This document shows, one piece after another, positions 16,765 through 25,631 of a DNA stretch of 64,000 nucleotides. Where the stretch lies: the NCBI RefSeq assembly GCF_003966975.1, contig NZ_AP018437.1, positions 496,001-560,000 on the forward strand, given 5' to 3'. Within the stretch, counting starts at the first letter, position 1; each line of letters starts with the position of its first letter. The DNA comes from Pelolinea submarina (GTDB taxonomy: Bacteria > Chloroflexota > Anaerolineae > Anaerolineales > Anaerolineaceae). Below the pieces are notes generated by a model, which did no database searches, had not been told where the DNA came from, and saw only the letters and a program-made list of their open reading frames with translations. A program made the position numbers and the translations under genes.

Positions 16765-18441
16765 ATGAACAAAAGGATATTTCAAACTCGTATGAGAGAA
16801 GAGGTTTTTGGATATTCTAAATCAATATCAATATCATCGGCGTTTCTTCTTTGGTTCTTATTAAATATATTTCATCTTGAAAAGGAAGATGCTATTGATT
16901 GTATTTGTGATCAACCAAATGATAAGGGAATTGATGGCATTTTTATTGATGAAGACGAAGAAATAATTTATTTATTTCAATCTAAATATTCTCCAAAAGA
17001 TGGCCAGATACAAGGGGATAACGATTTACGTAATTTTATTGGTGCACGCGAATGGTTTAAAAACGAAAGTGCTATTACAAACCTTTTAAATAGTACTGCT
17101 TGCGAAGAGCTCAAATCTTTGATTACTTCGTTGAAAATAAGTGAAAAAACCAATTATAAATTAGTATCAGTTTTCCTCACTAATAAAGAATTTAACAAAC
17201 ACTCGAGTGAATATATTAATGCTGTAAATGATTTTGAAGCATATGATATTGAGTTACTTTTTCAAAATTATACATATTTTTCTGACGATGAAAATATTTT
17301 CCCAGAGATCGATTTATATTTAGCTAATAAGTCAAGAATCCAATACGATCTTTCTGAAGAAAACCCAACGAGAGTATATGCTATTAGCGCAAAACAATTA
17401 ATTAAGTTGGAAGGTATACAGGATCGAACGTTATTTTACAAAAATGTTCGTTATGGGGTTGGTAATACTAGAGTAAATAAATCTATAAAAGAGACAATTA
17501 ATATAACTGACGAACACGAAAATTTTTTCTTGTACCATAATGGTATAACAATAATTTGTGAGAAGTTAGTAGAGAACCTTGATAGAAATAAAATCTCAAT
17601 AGAAAAATATGCTGTAATTAATGGTTGCCAATCTATGCTTTCTTTCTTTGAGAATCGTAATAAATTGTCAAATAATTTAATCGTTCTGGTAAAAATTATT
17701 CAAACAAATTTGACTTCACCCCTTGTAGGAAATGTGACTTACTATGCAAATAATCAAAATTCGATAGGATTGAAAGATTTACATTCCCTTGATTCTATAC
17801 AAAGAGTATTACAGAAGAAATTTAAAGAAACATTTGATAACAAAGTTTTGTATAAAAGAAAAAGAGGTGAAGAAGTTGAAGGTTTTGAAGAGGTAATAGC
17901 TAGTGATTTTGCTGCCCAATTAATATCATCGGTTTACCTCAATGAGCCATATCGTACACATCTGAAACAAGAACTTTTTGGTTCAAGCTACAGCAGAATT
18001 TTTACACGGAAAATGACTGTTGAAAAGATATACCTAGCGAAAATTATTTACGAGGTTGTAGAAAAAAATGCGGCATTTCTAAAAGTTGAAAGCATAAGAA
18101 ATTATGGGTTAGCGTTATTCTTTTTTTCATATTTGATATCTCAGCTACTAGACCAAGATGAACTTGGAAGAGAAATATTGGATGAGCCCAGGGAATTTGT
18201 TTTAAATTCTAAAATCAAACTGGAAAATTCTTTATTAAATCTATGGAAGATAATGATCCCGGAGATTAATTATCAGATAAATCAACGTATTTTAGAGAAT
18301 AATGGATTCTTTGACTATAAAAACTTATTTAAAAATGCTCAATTTATAAAAGATATCTCGGATGATTTGTTGAGAGACTATGAACGTCTAGTGTTACGAG
18401 ACGATAATAATAAGTTTTCTGAAATTTATAAAAATTCGTAA
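16765..18441 (+). CDS. AIPR-family (abortive infection phage resistance) protein
   Basis: Likely phage-defence protein, 558 aa. The central part shows the AIPR hallmark FFLYHNGITIICEKL followed by YAVINGCQSMLSFF. The N-terminus contains an Mrr-like PD-(D/E)xK nuclease pattern: KGIDGIF with Asp57, then an acidic strand and Q72-S-K74 in LFQSKYS. This fits a nuclease that is toxic on infection, but activity is inference. I start at the ATG at 16765, which follows GAAGGTGG; the frame is open 12 codons upstream. Codon use is extremely AT-rich (AAT, ATA, TTA, AAA), unlike flanking genes. It stands alone without a recognised partner, except that the DUF4143 ATPase lies 0.6 kb upstream. Confidence 0.75.
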   Translation: MNKRIFQTRMREEVFGYSKSISISSAFLLWFLLNIFHLEKEDAIDCICDQPNDKGIDGIFIDEDEEIIYLFQSKYSPKDGQIQGDNDLRNFIGAREWFKNESAITNLLNSTACEELKSLITSLKISEKTNYKLVSVFLTNKEFNKHSSEYINAVNDFEAYDIELLFQNYTYFSDDENIFPEIDLYLANKSRIQYDLSEENPTRVYAISAKQLIKLEGIQDRTLFYKNVRYGVGNTRVNKSIKETINITDEHENFFLYHNGITIICEKLVENLDRNKISIEKYAVINGCQSMLSFFENRNKLSNNLIVLVKIIQTNLTSPLVGNVTYYANNQNSIGLKDLHSLDSIQRVLQKKFKETFDNKVLYKRKRGEEVEGFEEVIASDFAAQLISSVYLNEPYRTHLKQELFGSSYSRIFTRKMTVEKIYLAKIIYEVVEKNAAFLKVESIRNYGLALFFFSYLISQLLDQDELGREILDEPREFVLNSKIKLENSLLNLWKIMIPEINYQINQRILENNGFFDYKNLFKNAQFIKDISDDLLRDYERLVLRDDNNKFSEIYKNS

Positions 18442-18458
18442 TATTTTGAAAAAACAAG

Positions 18459-19544
18459 ATGCTTTGTAGAATACACGAAAAAAGTTTGTTCTTACTAATT
18501 GTTTTACATCTTATTCTTTATTCTTGTGAAGTTTCTTTATCTGATAAAAATCCAAACCCATTCATTCTAGGCTACTTCACCGGCAATGAGGAATCGTACG
18601 CCTCCCTGCAAGCTTACTCCGGCGGGCTTGACATGCTCTCCATCGATGTCTTCAACGTGCAGGACGATGGAACGATCGTCCAATACGATGACCTGGGCGC
18701 GGCAGATTATGCTAACGAACACGGCATCCCGGCCTACGCCTGCGTCAGCAACTACCGCGGCGAGCCGCTGTATGACTTCGATCCTACGCTGGCACGCGCG
18801 GCCATCCTGACCCACCGGGACACCTTCCTCTCGCAGCTTGTGGAAATCGCGCAGGATGAACGTTACACCGGCATCAATATTGACCTGGAAAGCATCGCCT
18901 ATTCGGACGATATCGAGACCGATCGCGCGGCTTTCACGTCTTTCATCCAAGAACTGGCAGCGCGCTTGCGTGCCATGGGTAAGCAGTTAATCATCAGCGT
19001 GCCGGCCAAGTCGGCAGAGTCACCCGACGATGATTGGGCTTACCCCTACGACCTGGCCGCGCTGGGGCAGGCGGCTGATTACCTGCAATTGATGACCTAC
19101 GACCAGCACGGCCCCTGGAGTGAACCCGGCCCCGTGGCCAGCTTGGACTGGGTGGAAGCCGGCACGGCTTACGTGGCCGAACTGGTCGACCCGGCCAAGC
19201 TGCTGCTGGGCTTGCCGGCGTACGCTTACGATTGGGATTTGGGCGCTTATGAAGCAGGCGAAGAGGATGCGGTGGCCGACCTGTATTGGACCGATATACC
19301 GAAGCTGCTGGCGCTGCCCGGCGCGCAGGTGGGGCGCGACACGGCTGCGGATTCGCCCTTCCTGCGTTACAGCCTGGAAGGGGATGAGCATATTGTTTGG
19401 TACGAAGACACAGCCAGCATCCGTGCCAAGGCAAGCCTGGTAGGGCGCTATAACCTGGGCGGCATCGCGGTATGGGCGCTGGGCCAGGAGGATGCCGGCT
19501 TTTGGCAGGCGGCGCTTGAACCGCTGCAGGCCCCTTTGGATTAA
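18459..19544 (+). CDS. Glycoside hydrolase family 18-like lipoprotein (YaaH type)
   Basis: Surface-attached glycosidase-like protein, 361 aa, of the GH18 (chitinase/spore-germination YaaH) fold. The active-site strand is GINIDLESIAY, with the acidic D-L-E of the D-x-D-x-E motif near residue 140. A second family signature is YLQLMTYDQHGPWSEPGP, and a C-terminal GGIAVWALGQEDAGFW completes the barrel. The first 30-35 codons are AT-rich like the island upstream and encode a lipoprotein-type signal (L-Y-S-C, Cys23). From about 18565 the DNA becomes GC-rich, so the 5' end looks like a chimera formed at the island boundary. The substrate is probably a peptidoglycan- or chitin-like glycan (family knowledge). 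Confidence 0.75.
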   Translation: MLCRIHEKSLFLLIVLHLILYSCEVSLSDKNPNPFILGYFTGNEESYASLQAYSGGLDMLSIDVFNVQDDGTIVQYDDLGAADYANEHGIPAYACVSNYRGEPLYDFDPTLARAAILTHRDTFLSQLVEIAQDERYTGINIDLESIAYSDDIETDRAAFTSFIQELAARLRAMGKQLIISVPAKSAESPDDDWAYPYDLAALGQAADYLQLMTYDQHGPWSEPGPVASLDWVEAGTAYVAELVDPAKLLLGLPAYAYDWDLGAYEAGEEDAVADLYWTDIPKLLALPGAQVGRDTAADSPFLRYSLEGDEHIVWYEDTASIRAKASLVGRYNLGGIAVWALGQEDAGFWQAALEPLQAPLD

Positions 19545-19626
19545 ATATACCTATCCTGATTAGAAATCCGTTGTGTTGTTTACAGCAGTAATATAATAAA
19601 AGCTGGCTGAAAAATAAAAGGTGGAA

Positions 19627-20244
19627 ATGAAAGTACCAACGCCCCCGCTTACGGGCATCCTGTACGTGGATACTTGCTATCAGATTGACTTCGAAGAATT
19701 CGATGAACCGCGCCGCTGGCACGATATCCCCCGCATGCGCGAGCTTCCCGACATGGCTTTCTATAACAAGGAAAAAGCCCTCATGGTCGCAGAAGCGGCT
19801 TTGCAGGAATATGCCGACTATTCTTTCGTTTATTATTGGGTCGCCAAATTGCGTGGAGAAATCGGATTTCCCGGCGAACCGATTGCCACCTGCCTGGAGG
19901 GATTGAAAAAGGGCCGCAACAAACCCATGCTGTGCGGCGCGATTGCCATGTTCGAGTTCAGCCGCTTCGACCTGGGGCAAGCGGTTAAGTGGTGGATACG
20001 GTCATGCGCCACGCAGTTTGGCTGCCGGTTGTCCAACGATTCTTTTTCGATGCTGAACCTGGCCTATATTGCCAAAGGATTGGATTTACCGGATTGCTAT
20101 GCGGTCCTGCTGCGGGAAGCCCAACTGCTGCAGAGCATCCAATTCGATGCCGTAGGAGCGGAACAGCGCTATCACCTGGCGCGCACGCAGGGCAGCGGCC
20201 CGATCAAGCGAACCATCCAGTTGTTGTGCGAGCACTACTTATAG
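19627..20244 (+). CDS. Hypothetical protein, TPR-like helical
   Basis: 205 aa; I do not recognise the family. Predicted mostly helical, with Ala/Leu-rich pairs that look like tetratricopeptide helices (KALMVAEAALQEYADYSFVYYWVAKL). Three Cys lie in the middle third. No signal peptide or membrane segment. The ATG at 19627 with AAAAGGTGG upstream is the better start; a GTG 6 nt earlier is possible. A TATAAT hexamer lies at 19592-19597, but its -35 would be at a short 15-nt distance. It stands alone between the GH18 gene and GrpB. Confidence 0.6.
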   Translation: MKVPTPPLTGILYVDTCYQIDFEEFDEPRRWHDIPRMRELPDMAFYNKEKALMVAEAALQEYADYSFVYYWVAKLRGEIGFPGEPIATCLEGLKKGRNKPMLCGAIAMFEFSRFDLGQAVKWWIRSCATQFGCRLSNDSFSMLNLAYIAKGLDLPDCYAVLLREAQLLQSIQFDAVGAEQRYHLARTQGSGPIKRTIQLLCEHYL

Positions 20245-20379
20245 TTCCTTAAAGAACAATGGCACTGTACTCGCCTGCGATATAAAACTCCCTGGCTTAG
20301 GGTGTTCCCCAACAAGGCAAGCACTCACAAACTCCGGCTGGAGGAAACCAGCATGTGTTTGTATTTAATACAATTTGGA

Positions 20380-20401
20380 AAATTTCACCCGGGTGAAATT
20401 T
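20380..20401. promoter_or_regulatory. 22-bp perfect palindrome
   Basis: Self-complementary sequence centred on CCC|GGG, with the arm AAATTTCACCC. It lies 52 nt before the GrpB start codon and just before a TATAAA (20406-20411). There is no T run, so it reads better as an operator for a dimeric regulator than as a terminator. It could regulate the GrpB gene or be the last remnant of a dispersed element. Confidence 0.45.
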
Positions 20402-20453
20402 CTGGTATAAACTGGGTTTGCATATAAATCAATTAATTACACGAGGATTCAAA

Positions 20454-21011
20454 GTGATCGAAATTTGTGAATACAACCCGGCCTGGCCGCGCGAGTTCGA
20501 AGGCATCCTCACAGAAGTAAAGGATATTCTGGACGAACTGGCCTTGCGCATCGACCACATCGGCTCCACTTCTGTGCCCGGATTGGGCGCCAAGGATATC
20601 ATTGACATTCAGGTCACTGTGCGTGAGCTGGTGCCGGAGATCGTGGCGCGCATGATCGCCGCCGGGTTCCAGCACCGCGAGGACATCACTGGCGACCACC
20701 TGCCCTGCGGAGAGGACCCCGACCCGCGCTTGTGGGAGAAATATTACTTCATGCAGCCGCCCGGCCGGCGCCTGATCCACGTACACGTGCGCAAGCAGGG
20801 CAGCCCCAACCAGCGCTACCCGCTGCTCTTCCGCGATTATCTGCGCGCTCATCCCCATTCGGCTGCCACAGTCGAGCGCATCAAGCGCGCCCTGACACGC
20901 TACCACGCGGATGACGTGGATGCCTACTACGACATTAAAGATCCGGTTTATGATCTAATCTGGGATGCCGCTCAGGAATGGGCTGAGAACACCAACTGGC
21001 AGCCGGAATAA
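20454..21011 (+). CDS. GrpB/UPF0157 family protein
   Basis: Cytoplasmic protein of the GrpB (UPF0157) family, related to the nucleotidyltransferase fold, 185 aa. The signature DHIGSTSVPGLGAKDIIDIQV is almost canonical near residue 35, and the KYYFMQPPGRRLIHVHVRKQGS stretch follows. In other bacteria this domain is sometimes fused to dephospho-CoA kinase; here it is alone. The start is a GTG at 20454 with GAGGA 6 nt upstream, although the frame is open from 20418. The precise function of the family is not settled. Confidence 0.8.
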   Translation: MIEICEYNPAWPREFEGILTEVKDILDELALRIDHIGSTSVPGLGAKDIIDIQVTVRELVPEIVARMIAAGFQHREDITGDHLPCGEDPDPRLWEKYYFMQPPGRRLIHVHVRKQGSPNQRYPLLFRDYLRAHPHSAATVERIKRALTRYHADDVDAYYDIKDPVYDLIWDAAQEWAENTNWQPE

Positions 21012-21133
21012 ACACCATCAAATCCCTCCGGTTTGTTGACAAATATGGGTTGAAGTAAAAGTAACCTGCGTGGCATAATGGGTTTGGTCAAATGGAAAAA
21101 CAGATAAGTTGATGAGATTTTTGTGAGAGGTGT

Positions 21134-22015
21134 ATGATGACCAGAATTCCGTACTATATCGTGGATGTGTTCGCCGAGAGAAAATATACCGGCAATCAAT
21201 TGGCGGTCTACCGAGATGCGGCCGGGCTGTCGGACCGGGAGATGCAGCAAATTGCCCGCGAGGTCAATTTCTCCGAGACGACTTTTATCCTGTCGGATGA
21301 ACCGCGTGATGGCGGTTTCGACGTGCGCATTTTTACGCCCGGCGAGGAAGTGCCTTTTGCCGGCCATCCCACCCTGGGTACCGCTGCGGTTATCCGCTCG
21401 GAAATCCTGAATGGCGCGGCGGACAGAGTCGTGTTGAACCTGAAAGTCGGGCAGATCCCGGTTACTTTCAGCCCCGACGGTTATAGCTGGATGCGGCAGG
21501 TACAGCCGGTTTTCGGGCCGAAGTACACTCCTGAGACATTCGCGCCCATATTGGGTCTGGAACAAGCCGACTTTGATGAGCGTTTCCCCATCCAGGAAGT
21601 CTCCACCGGCCTACCCTTTTTCATCGTTCCGCTTAAGACTATCGATGCTTTAATTGCCGCGCGCGTCAACCGTGACCAGTATTTCGACCTGGTCAGCCGC
21701 ACCGAGGCTAAAGGCGTCCTGGTCTTTTCGCCTGAAACACACGAGCGTGGCCGCGACCTGAGCGTGCGCGTCTTCGTGGACTACTTCGGCATTCCGGAAG
21801 ACCCGGCCACCGGCAGCGGCAACGGCTGCTTGGCGGGGTATCTGGTTGCGCAGCGCTATTTTGATAAAGATATGGTGGATGTACGAGTGGAACAGGGTTA
21901 TGAGATTGGCCGTCCTTCATTGCTGTTGTTAAAAGCCGAAAAAACGGGGGATAAGATTGCCATCGATGTAGGTGGAAAAAGTGTATCCGTCGCGGTTGGC
22001 GAGTGGGGTAGTTGA
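21134..22015 (+). CDS. PhzF-family isomerase/epimerase
   Basis: Protein of the PhzF (phenazine biosynthesis-like, diaminopimelate-epimerase fold) family, 293 aa. The N-terminal YYIVDVFAERKYTGNQLAVY is the family's opening motif, with NFSETTFIL carrying the catalytic Glu. The GHPTLGTA and PEDPATGSGNGCLAGYL glycine-rich segments of the two halves are also present. A likely isomerase or racemase of a small metabolite; most non-phenazine members have no known substrate. Two ATG codons in a row at 21134, preceded by GAGAGGTGT. It is monocistronic by spacing. Confidence 0.85.
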   Translation: MMTRIPYYIVDVFAERKYTGNQLAVYRDAAGLSDREMQQIAREVNFSETTFILSDEPRDGGFDVRIFTPGEEVPFAGHPTLGTAAVIRSEILNGAADRVVLNLKVGQIPVTFSPDGYSWMRQVQPVFGPKYTPETFAPILGLEQADFDERFPIQEVSTGLPFFIVPLKTIDALIAARVNRDQYFDLVSRTEAKGVLVFSPETHERGRDLSVRVFVDYFGIPEDPATGSGNGCLAGYLVAQRYFDKDMVDVRVEQGYEIGRPSLLLLKAEKTGDKIAIDVGGKSVSVAVGEWGS

Positions 22016-22161
22016 ACGTCCTGTAAATTGTTCGGATTGTTGAAGTAGAGATGGCGGCCTCCCCCGCCATCTTTTTGTAGTGAAAAAATAAATACTTGAT
22101 GTAAAATAAATCGGTTGCTTAGATTTTCCAACGATCATAGATAAATTTCGGGGTGTATTCC

Positions 22162-22635
22162 ATGCCGAAAATCAACCTTTTGAAAAAGTACCCGCCTTCA
22201 GCGTCCTGCGGCTGCGATATTTGCCGGGCGTTTTGTCACCGACCGGGTTGGTGGAGCGTTTCGCAGGCAGCATCTGCTTTGCATGGCGGATTGGGCAGCC
22301 GCATGATGTTGGAGGTTGCCCCAAACCGCACTTATGCGGTTCTCAGCCCGGCTTTCCGCGGCTGCGAAGGTAAACTAGCTACCCAAACTTATGCCGGCGC
22401 GGGCTGCACTTTTCTCAATGCGAGTGATGACTGTGAATTGCACGCTTCTCCCTTCCTGCCCTTGGAATGCGCTTTCTGCCACCATGAACGGGTGGGACTG
22501 GGACGCCAATGCCATGCCGACCTGGAAACCGATTGGCAAACACCGGAGGGCCGCCAGCTTGTGCGGCGCTGGTGCCGGCAAATGGGTTGGTGGGAAATGC
22601 TGGGCGTATACGGTTTGGACAGTTTAAAAAGATAA
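22162..22635 (+). CDS. Cysteine-rich small protein, putative metal binding
   Basis: 157 aa; family not recognised. It is rich in Cys: CGCDICRAFC near the N-terminus, then single Cys in RGCEG, AGCTF, DDCEL, the pair ECAFCHH, QCH and WC. Such spacing (Cx1Cx2Cx3C and CxxC) is typical of zinc or iron-sulphur binding. It recalls YkgJ-type putative metal-chelating proteins, but I am not sure. No signal or membrane helix. The start at 22162 is preferred over a GTG at 22153. The neighbours are unrelated single genes. Confidence 0.55.
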   Translation: MPKINLLKKYPPSASCGCDICRAFCHRPGWWSVSQAASALHGGLGSRMMLEVAPNRTYAVLSPAFRGCEGKLATQTYAGAGCTFLNASDDCELHASPFLPLECAFCHHERVGLGRQCHADLETDWQTPEGRQLVRRWCRQMGWWEMLGVYGLDSLKR

Positions 22636-22712
22636 TCATTTTTTACATTTCGAAAATAAATCTTCGGTAAAATCAAAAGAATTAACCAAATTGGAATAAA
22701 GAAGGATGCGTT

Positions 22713-23189
22713 ATGAGTTTAAATTTGGCCGCAGAAGCCTACTTCCAAAAATTTCTAGCACAGCAAGCACCCGATTCACCCTATCCTTCCCGTAAGGTGC
22801 TGGCAGAAGGCTGGGGAGACAGTCCCGCCATGGCCGATGAGTTGGGCGCGCTGATCGCGGCCGGTACCAAAACAGCCACCTGTTCCGCGCTGGCGGAATG
22901 GAAACATGATGGAGACGAGCTGCCCGAACCGGGGTTGCTGACCGTAGTGCTCAATGGGTCGGACGAACCCCTGTGCATTGTGGAAACCATCGAAGTAAAA
23001 ATCCTGCCTTTTGATCAGGTGCCGGCGGACTTCGCTTTCGAAGAAGGTGAAGGCGATCGCAGTCTGGCTTACTGGCGCGAAGCCCATCAGCATTTCTTTG
23101 TACGTACTTTTGAGCGTATTGGCGGCCAGTTTAGCCGGGATATGCTGCTGGTGTGCGAACGCTTTCGGTTAATCTACCCCTCGAGATAA
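22713..23189 (+). CDS. ASCH-domain protein
   Basis: Cytoplasmic protein of the ASCH superfamily (a PUA-like fold linked to RNA binding), 158 aa. The signature G-x-K-T-A-T-C near residue 50 (ALIAAGTKTATCSAL) and EPLCIVETIEVKILPFDQV are characteristic. The conserved acidic segment EEGEGDRSLAYWREAHQHFF follows. Some relatives hydrolyse N4-acetylcytidine; others regulate translation. AAGGATGC precedes the ATG. The racemase gene starts 25 nt downstream, so the two could be co-transcribed. Confidence 0.8.
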   Translation: MSLNLAAEAYFQKFLAQQAPDSPYPSRKVLAEGWGDSPAMADELGALIAAGTKTATCSALAEWKHDGDELPEPGLLTVVLNGSDEPLCIVETIEVKILPFDQVPADFAFEEGEGDRSLAYWREAHQHFFVRTFERIGGQFSRDMLLVCERFRLIYPSR

Positions 23190-23214
23190 GTAATGATTAG
23201 CAAAGGAAATTAGC

Positions 23215-23907
23215 ATGAAGACAATAGGATTGATAGGCGGTATGAGTTGGGAATCTTCAGCCGAGTATTATCGCCTGGTTAATGAGGGTGTGAAGGAAAA
23301 ATTGGGCGGTTTGCATTCCGCTGACTGCGTCATGGTCTCGGTGGATTTCGATGAGATCGAAGTGCTGCAGCGCGAAGCACGCTGGGCGGAAGCCGCTGAC
23401 CGCATGGTTGCCGCGGCCTGCGCGCTCGAAGCGGCTGGAGCGGATTTTGTGCTGTTGTGCACCAATACCATGCACAAAACCGCCGATGCCATCCAGTCCG
23501 GTATTTCCATCCCTTTTATTCATATTGCCGACCCGACTGCCGCGCAGATCAAAATGGCCGGCCTGGATACGGTTGGGCTGTTGGGCACGCGTTTTACCAT
23601 GGAGGAAGATTTTTACACCGGCCGCTTAATCAAAAATCACGGCTTAAAGGTTTTGCTTCCTTCCAAAAATGATCGTGAGATTGTCCACCGCGTAATTTAT
23701 GAGGAATTAGTTTTAGGTATCTTGCGGGAGGAATCGCGTGCGCAGTACGTGCGCATCATGCAGGACCTGGTGGAGCAGGGCGCGCAGGGCGTCATTCTGG
23801 GCTGCACCGAGATCGGCCTGCTGGTATCCGCCTCGGATAGCACGGTGCCGCTTTTCGATACCACCCGGCTGCATGCGTTGGCGGGTGTTGAAGCAGCACT
23901 GGCATAA
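23215..23907 (+). CDS. Aspartate/glutamate racemase family protein
   Basis: Cofactor-independent amino-acid racemase, 230 aa. It begins MKTIGLIGGMSWESSAEYY, the typical aspartate-racemase N-terminus. The two catalytic cysteines are visible: one in VLLCTNTMHK and one in GVILGCTEIGLL. This matches the YgeA/RacX-type group with broad substrate range. AAAGGAAA precedes the ATG. It is spaced like an operon with the upstream ASCH gene and the downstream CsaA gene (71 nt). Confidence 0.85.
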   Translation: MKTIGLIGGMSWESSAEYYRLVNEGVKEKLGGLHSADCVMVSVDFDEIEVLQREARWAEAADRMVAAACALEAAGADFVLLCTNTMHKTADAIQSGISIPFIHIADPTAAQIKMAGLDTVGLLGTRFTMEEDFYTGRLIKNHGLKVLLPSKNDREIVHRVIYEELVLGILREESRAQYVRIMQDLVEQGAQGVILGCTEIGLLVSASDSTVPLFDTTRLHALAGVEAALA

Positions 23908-23978
23908 TTTGATATACAATTGTCCCGATATTAATGAAAGTACAAGCTTGCTCGAATATGAGGAGTTGAAAGAAATTC

Positions 23979-24317
23979 ATGGAACAGATTACCTGGAAGG
24001 ATTTTGAACAAGTAGAATTGCGCGTGGGCACTATCATGGATGTGGAAGATTTTCCTGAAGCCAGGAAGCCTGCTTATAGATTGTTGGTCGATTTCGGTGA
24101 AGAAATTGGCATCAAAAAATCCAGTGCGCAAATCACCGATTTGTATCCCAAGGAAAAACTGATTGGCAAACAGGTGGTGGCGGTGGTGAACTTTCCGCCC
24201 AAACAAGTGGGCCCGTTTATCTCGGAATGTCTGGTGACGGGTTTCTACCGGCCGGATGGCGCGGTCGTTCTGGCGGTGCCGGACGATGAGGTCAGCAACG
24301 GCGCCAAATTGGCATAA
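23979..24317 (+). CDS. csaA: CsaA-like tRNA-binding protein
   Basis: Small protein consisting of a single tRNA-binding (OB-fold, EMAP/ARC1-like) domain, 112 aa, the size of CsaA. Recognisable are DFEQVELRVGTIMDVEDFP, the GKQVVAVVNFPPKQVGPF strand and the C-terminal VLAVPDDEVSNGAKL. In Bacillus and others CsaA has chaperone-like and tRNA-binding activity and has been linked to secretion. It ends before a strong bidirectional terminator. Confidence 0.9.
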   Translation: MEQITWKDFEQVELRVGTIMDVEDFPEARKPAYRLLVDFGEEIGIKKSSAQITDLYPKEKLIGKQVVAVVNFPPKQVGPFISECLVTGFYRPDGAVVLAVPDDEVSNGAKLA

Positions 24318-24319
24318 TA

Positions 24320-24361
24320 AAGCCTGTGCACTGAGCTTGGTCGAGGTGCACAGGCTTTTTC
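24320..24361. terminator. Bidirectional terminator between csaA and the minus-strand lipoprotein gene
   Basis: An 11-bp perfect stem (24320-24330 with 24347-24357) with a 16-nt loop. TTTTT follows on the plus strand and TTATTATG on the minus strand. It separates two convergent genes. Confidence 0.8.
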
Positions 24362-24371
24362 TATTAACCGG

Positions 24372-25553
24372 TTAGTAGATAAATCCAATAAAAGAACCAC
24401 GGCAGAACTCGACCAGGCTGTGGTCTTCCAGGTTCAGATTTGCAATGCGCGCGTCGTTCCAATCCAAGCCGCGCGCCTGTATCAGCAGGGTGTTGCTGTC
24501 CAACCAACCCACAGGTTGAATGGAGTCCAGGTCGCTGAATTGCAGAGCCTGTGCTACAGCGTTCTCATCAATCTCGAATTCGATCTCGCCCGCAGCCAGG
24601 CTGCCCACACGCACCACGTAGGTATACTCATATTCATCATAAGGAGATGTACCTACTTCCAGCCAGGCGGCATGCTGGTTATCCTGCGCGAAAGTTACCA
24701 GCCCAGATCCCTGATCGCTGGTGGCTCTCAACGGGAAGCGCAGCATCCAATGAGTCACCAGGTTGGTGATGGTCATGTCATGATCCAGGTAACTGCTGGT
24801 GGGTATACTGCCGGCCATAGTGCGGTCGGGGGATAGTCCTTGCAGACTTTGGTCATCTCCCAGGTATTCCTTCACGTTGGCGGATGCTGTGTCGAAATAA
24901 TATAAGCCGCGCGTGACCGGGAAAAACATACCGGGACCGCCCACGCCCCACCCGCTGGTGGTGTACCATACACCGCTGGGTTGCCCATCCAAGGTTTCCA
25001 CGAATAATGGATCGATAACCCACTGATTGAGGTAATCCTTTAATTCATAAACGGATGTACTGAAGCCGACATTATCCAGATTCCCCACGTATAAGTGACT
25101 GTCCAGGGAATAATCACCGTAGGTTACTTCAGGAAAAGCAATGGCCTGCTCGCCTCCGGAACCGGCAATGCTGCCCAGCGAGTTAAAGGTGCGCAGCATC
25201 TGGTCGCTGCCGTCCTGGTGAAGTTGAACGGAAACTTGCGGAGCATAGGTGGTGTACGCGAATGGAATTTGGTTGGGAATGTTGCTCAACTTCCCGGTAA
25301 AGACCACGTTGTCAGCCCCCAGGTTGTCTGTGCTTGTAACAGTGATGATGCCGAGGGCTTCCTGCTCCGGACTATATGAGTATAATTCCGTACCGGTGAA
25401 TGGGTTAACAACTACTGCTTTTGGATTTAGTTTTGCGGCGGTTTGGTTGTTCTTTGTTGTGGCATCTGTGCTGGGTTTGCCGCTGCACCCGGCTATGTTT
25501 CCCAAACAAAGAATGGTTAAGCAAATTAATAATGTGTGTTTGAGTCTCATCAT
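24372..25553 (-). CDS. Lipoprotein with beta-propeller-like body, paralog A
   Basis: Exported lipoprotein of unknown function, 393 aa. The signal has lipobox I-A-G-C with Cys23, then a polar linker. The body has repeated short strands with Gly/Asp turns (GDYSLDSHLYVGNLDNVG, WYTTSGWGVGGPGMFFPVTRGLYYF), consistent with a beta-propeller. It is clearly paralogous to the next gene (25690-26919): the same VWYT-x-S-x-WG-GG, RGLYYFD/RGLYAFD and PVGWLD motifs occur in the same order. Both end in -YFCxGxFVGFxY-type tails. No enzymatic motif is visible. Confidence 0.7.
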   Translation of the reverse strand: MMRLKHTLLICLTILCLGNIAGCSGKPSTDATTKNNQTAAKLNPKAVVVNPFTGTELYSYSPEQEALGIITVTSTDNLGADNVVFTGKLSNIPNQIPFAYTTYAPQVSVQLHQDGSDQMLRTFNSLGSIAGSGGEQAIAFPEVTYGDYSLDSHLYVGNLDNVGFSTSVYELKDYLNQWVIDPLFVETLDGQPSGVWYTTSGWGVGGPGMFFPVTRGLYYFDTASANVKEYLGDDQSLQGLSPDRTMAGSIPTSSYLDHDMTITNLVTHWMLRFPLRATSDQGSGLVTFAQDNQHAAWLEVGTSPYDEYEYTYVVRVGSLAAGEIEFEIDENAVAQALQFSDLDSIQPVGWLDSNTLLIQARGLDWNDARIANLNLEDHSLVEFCRGSFIGFIY

Positions 25554-25631
25554 GTGGTTACAGTCCTTTTAGTATTAAAAAGATTTTGTAATACAAGCGG
25601 ATAATTTTAATCCTTAAAAGAATAGATATGA

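Noticed and set aside
14738..18565. Complete integrative element or prophage
   Set aside because: No integrase, transposase, tRNA target or structural gene is present; only a small AT-rich island with a direct repeat is supported.
20380..20401. Rho-independent terminator
   Set aside because: The palindrome is perfect with no loop and has no T run on either strand; an operator is more likely.
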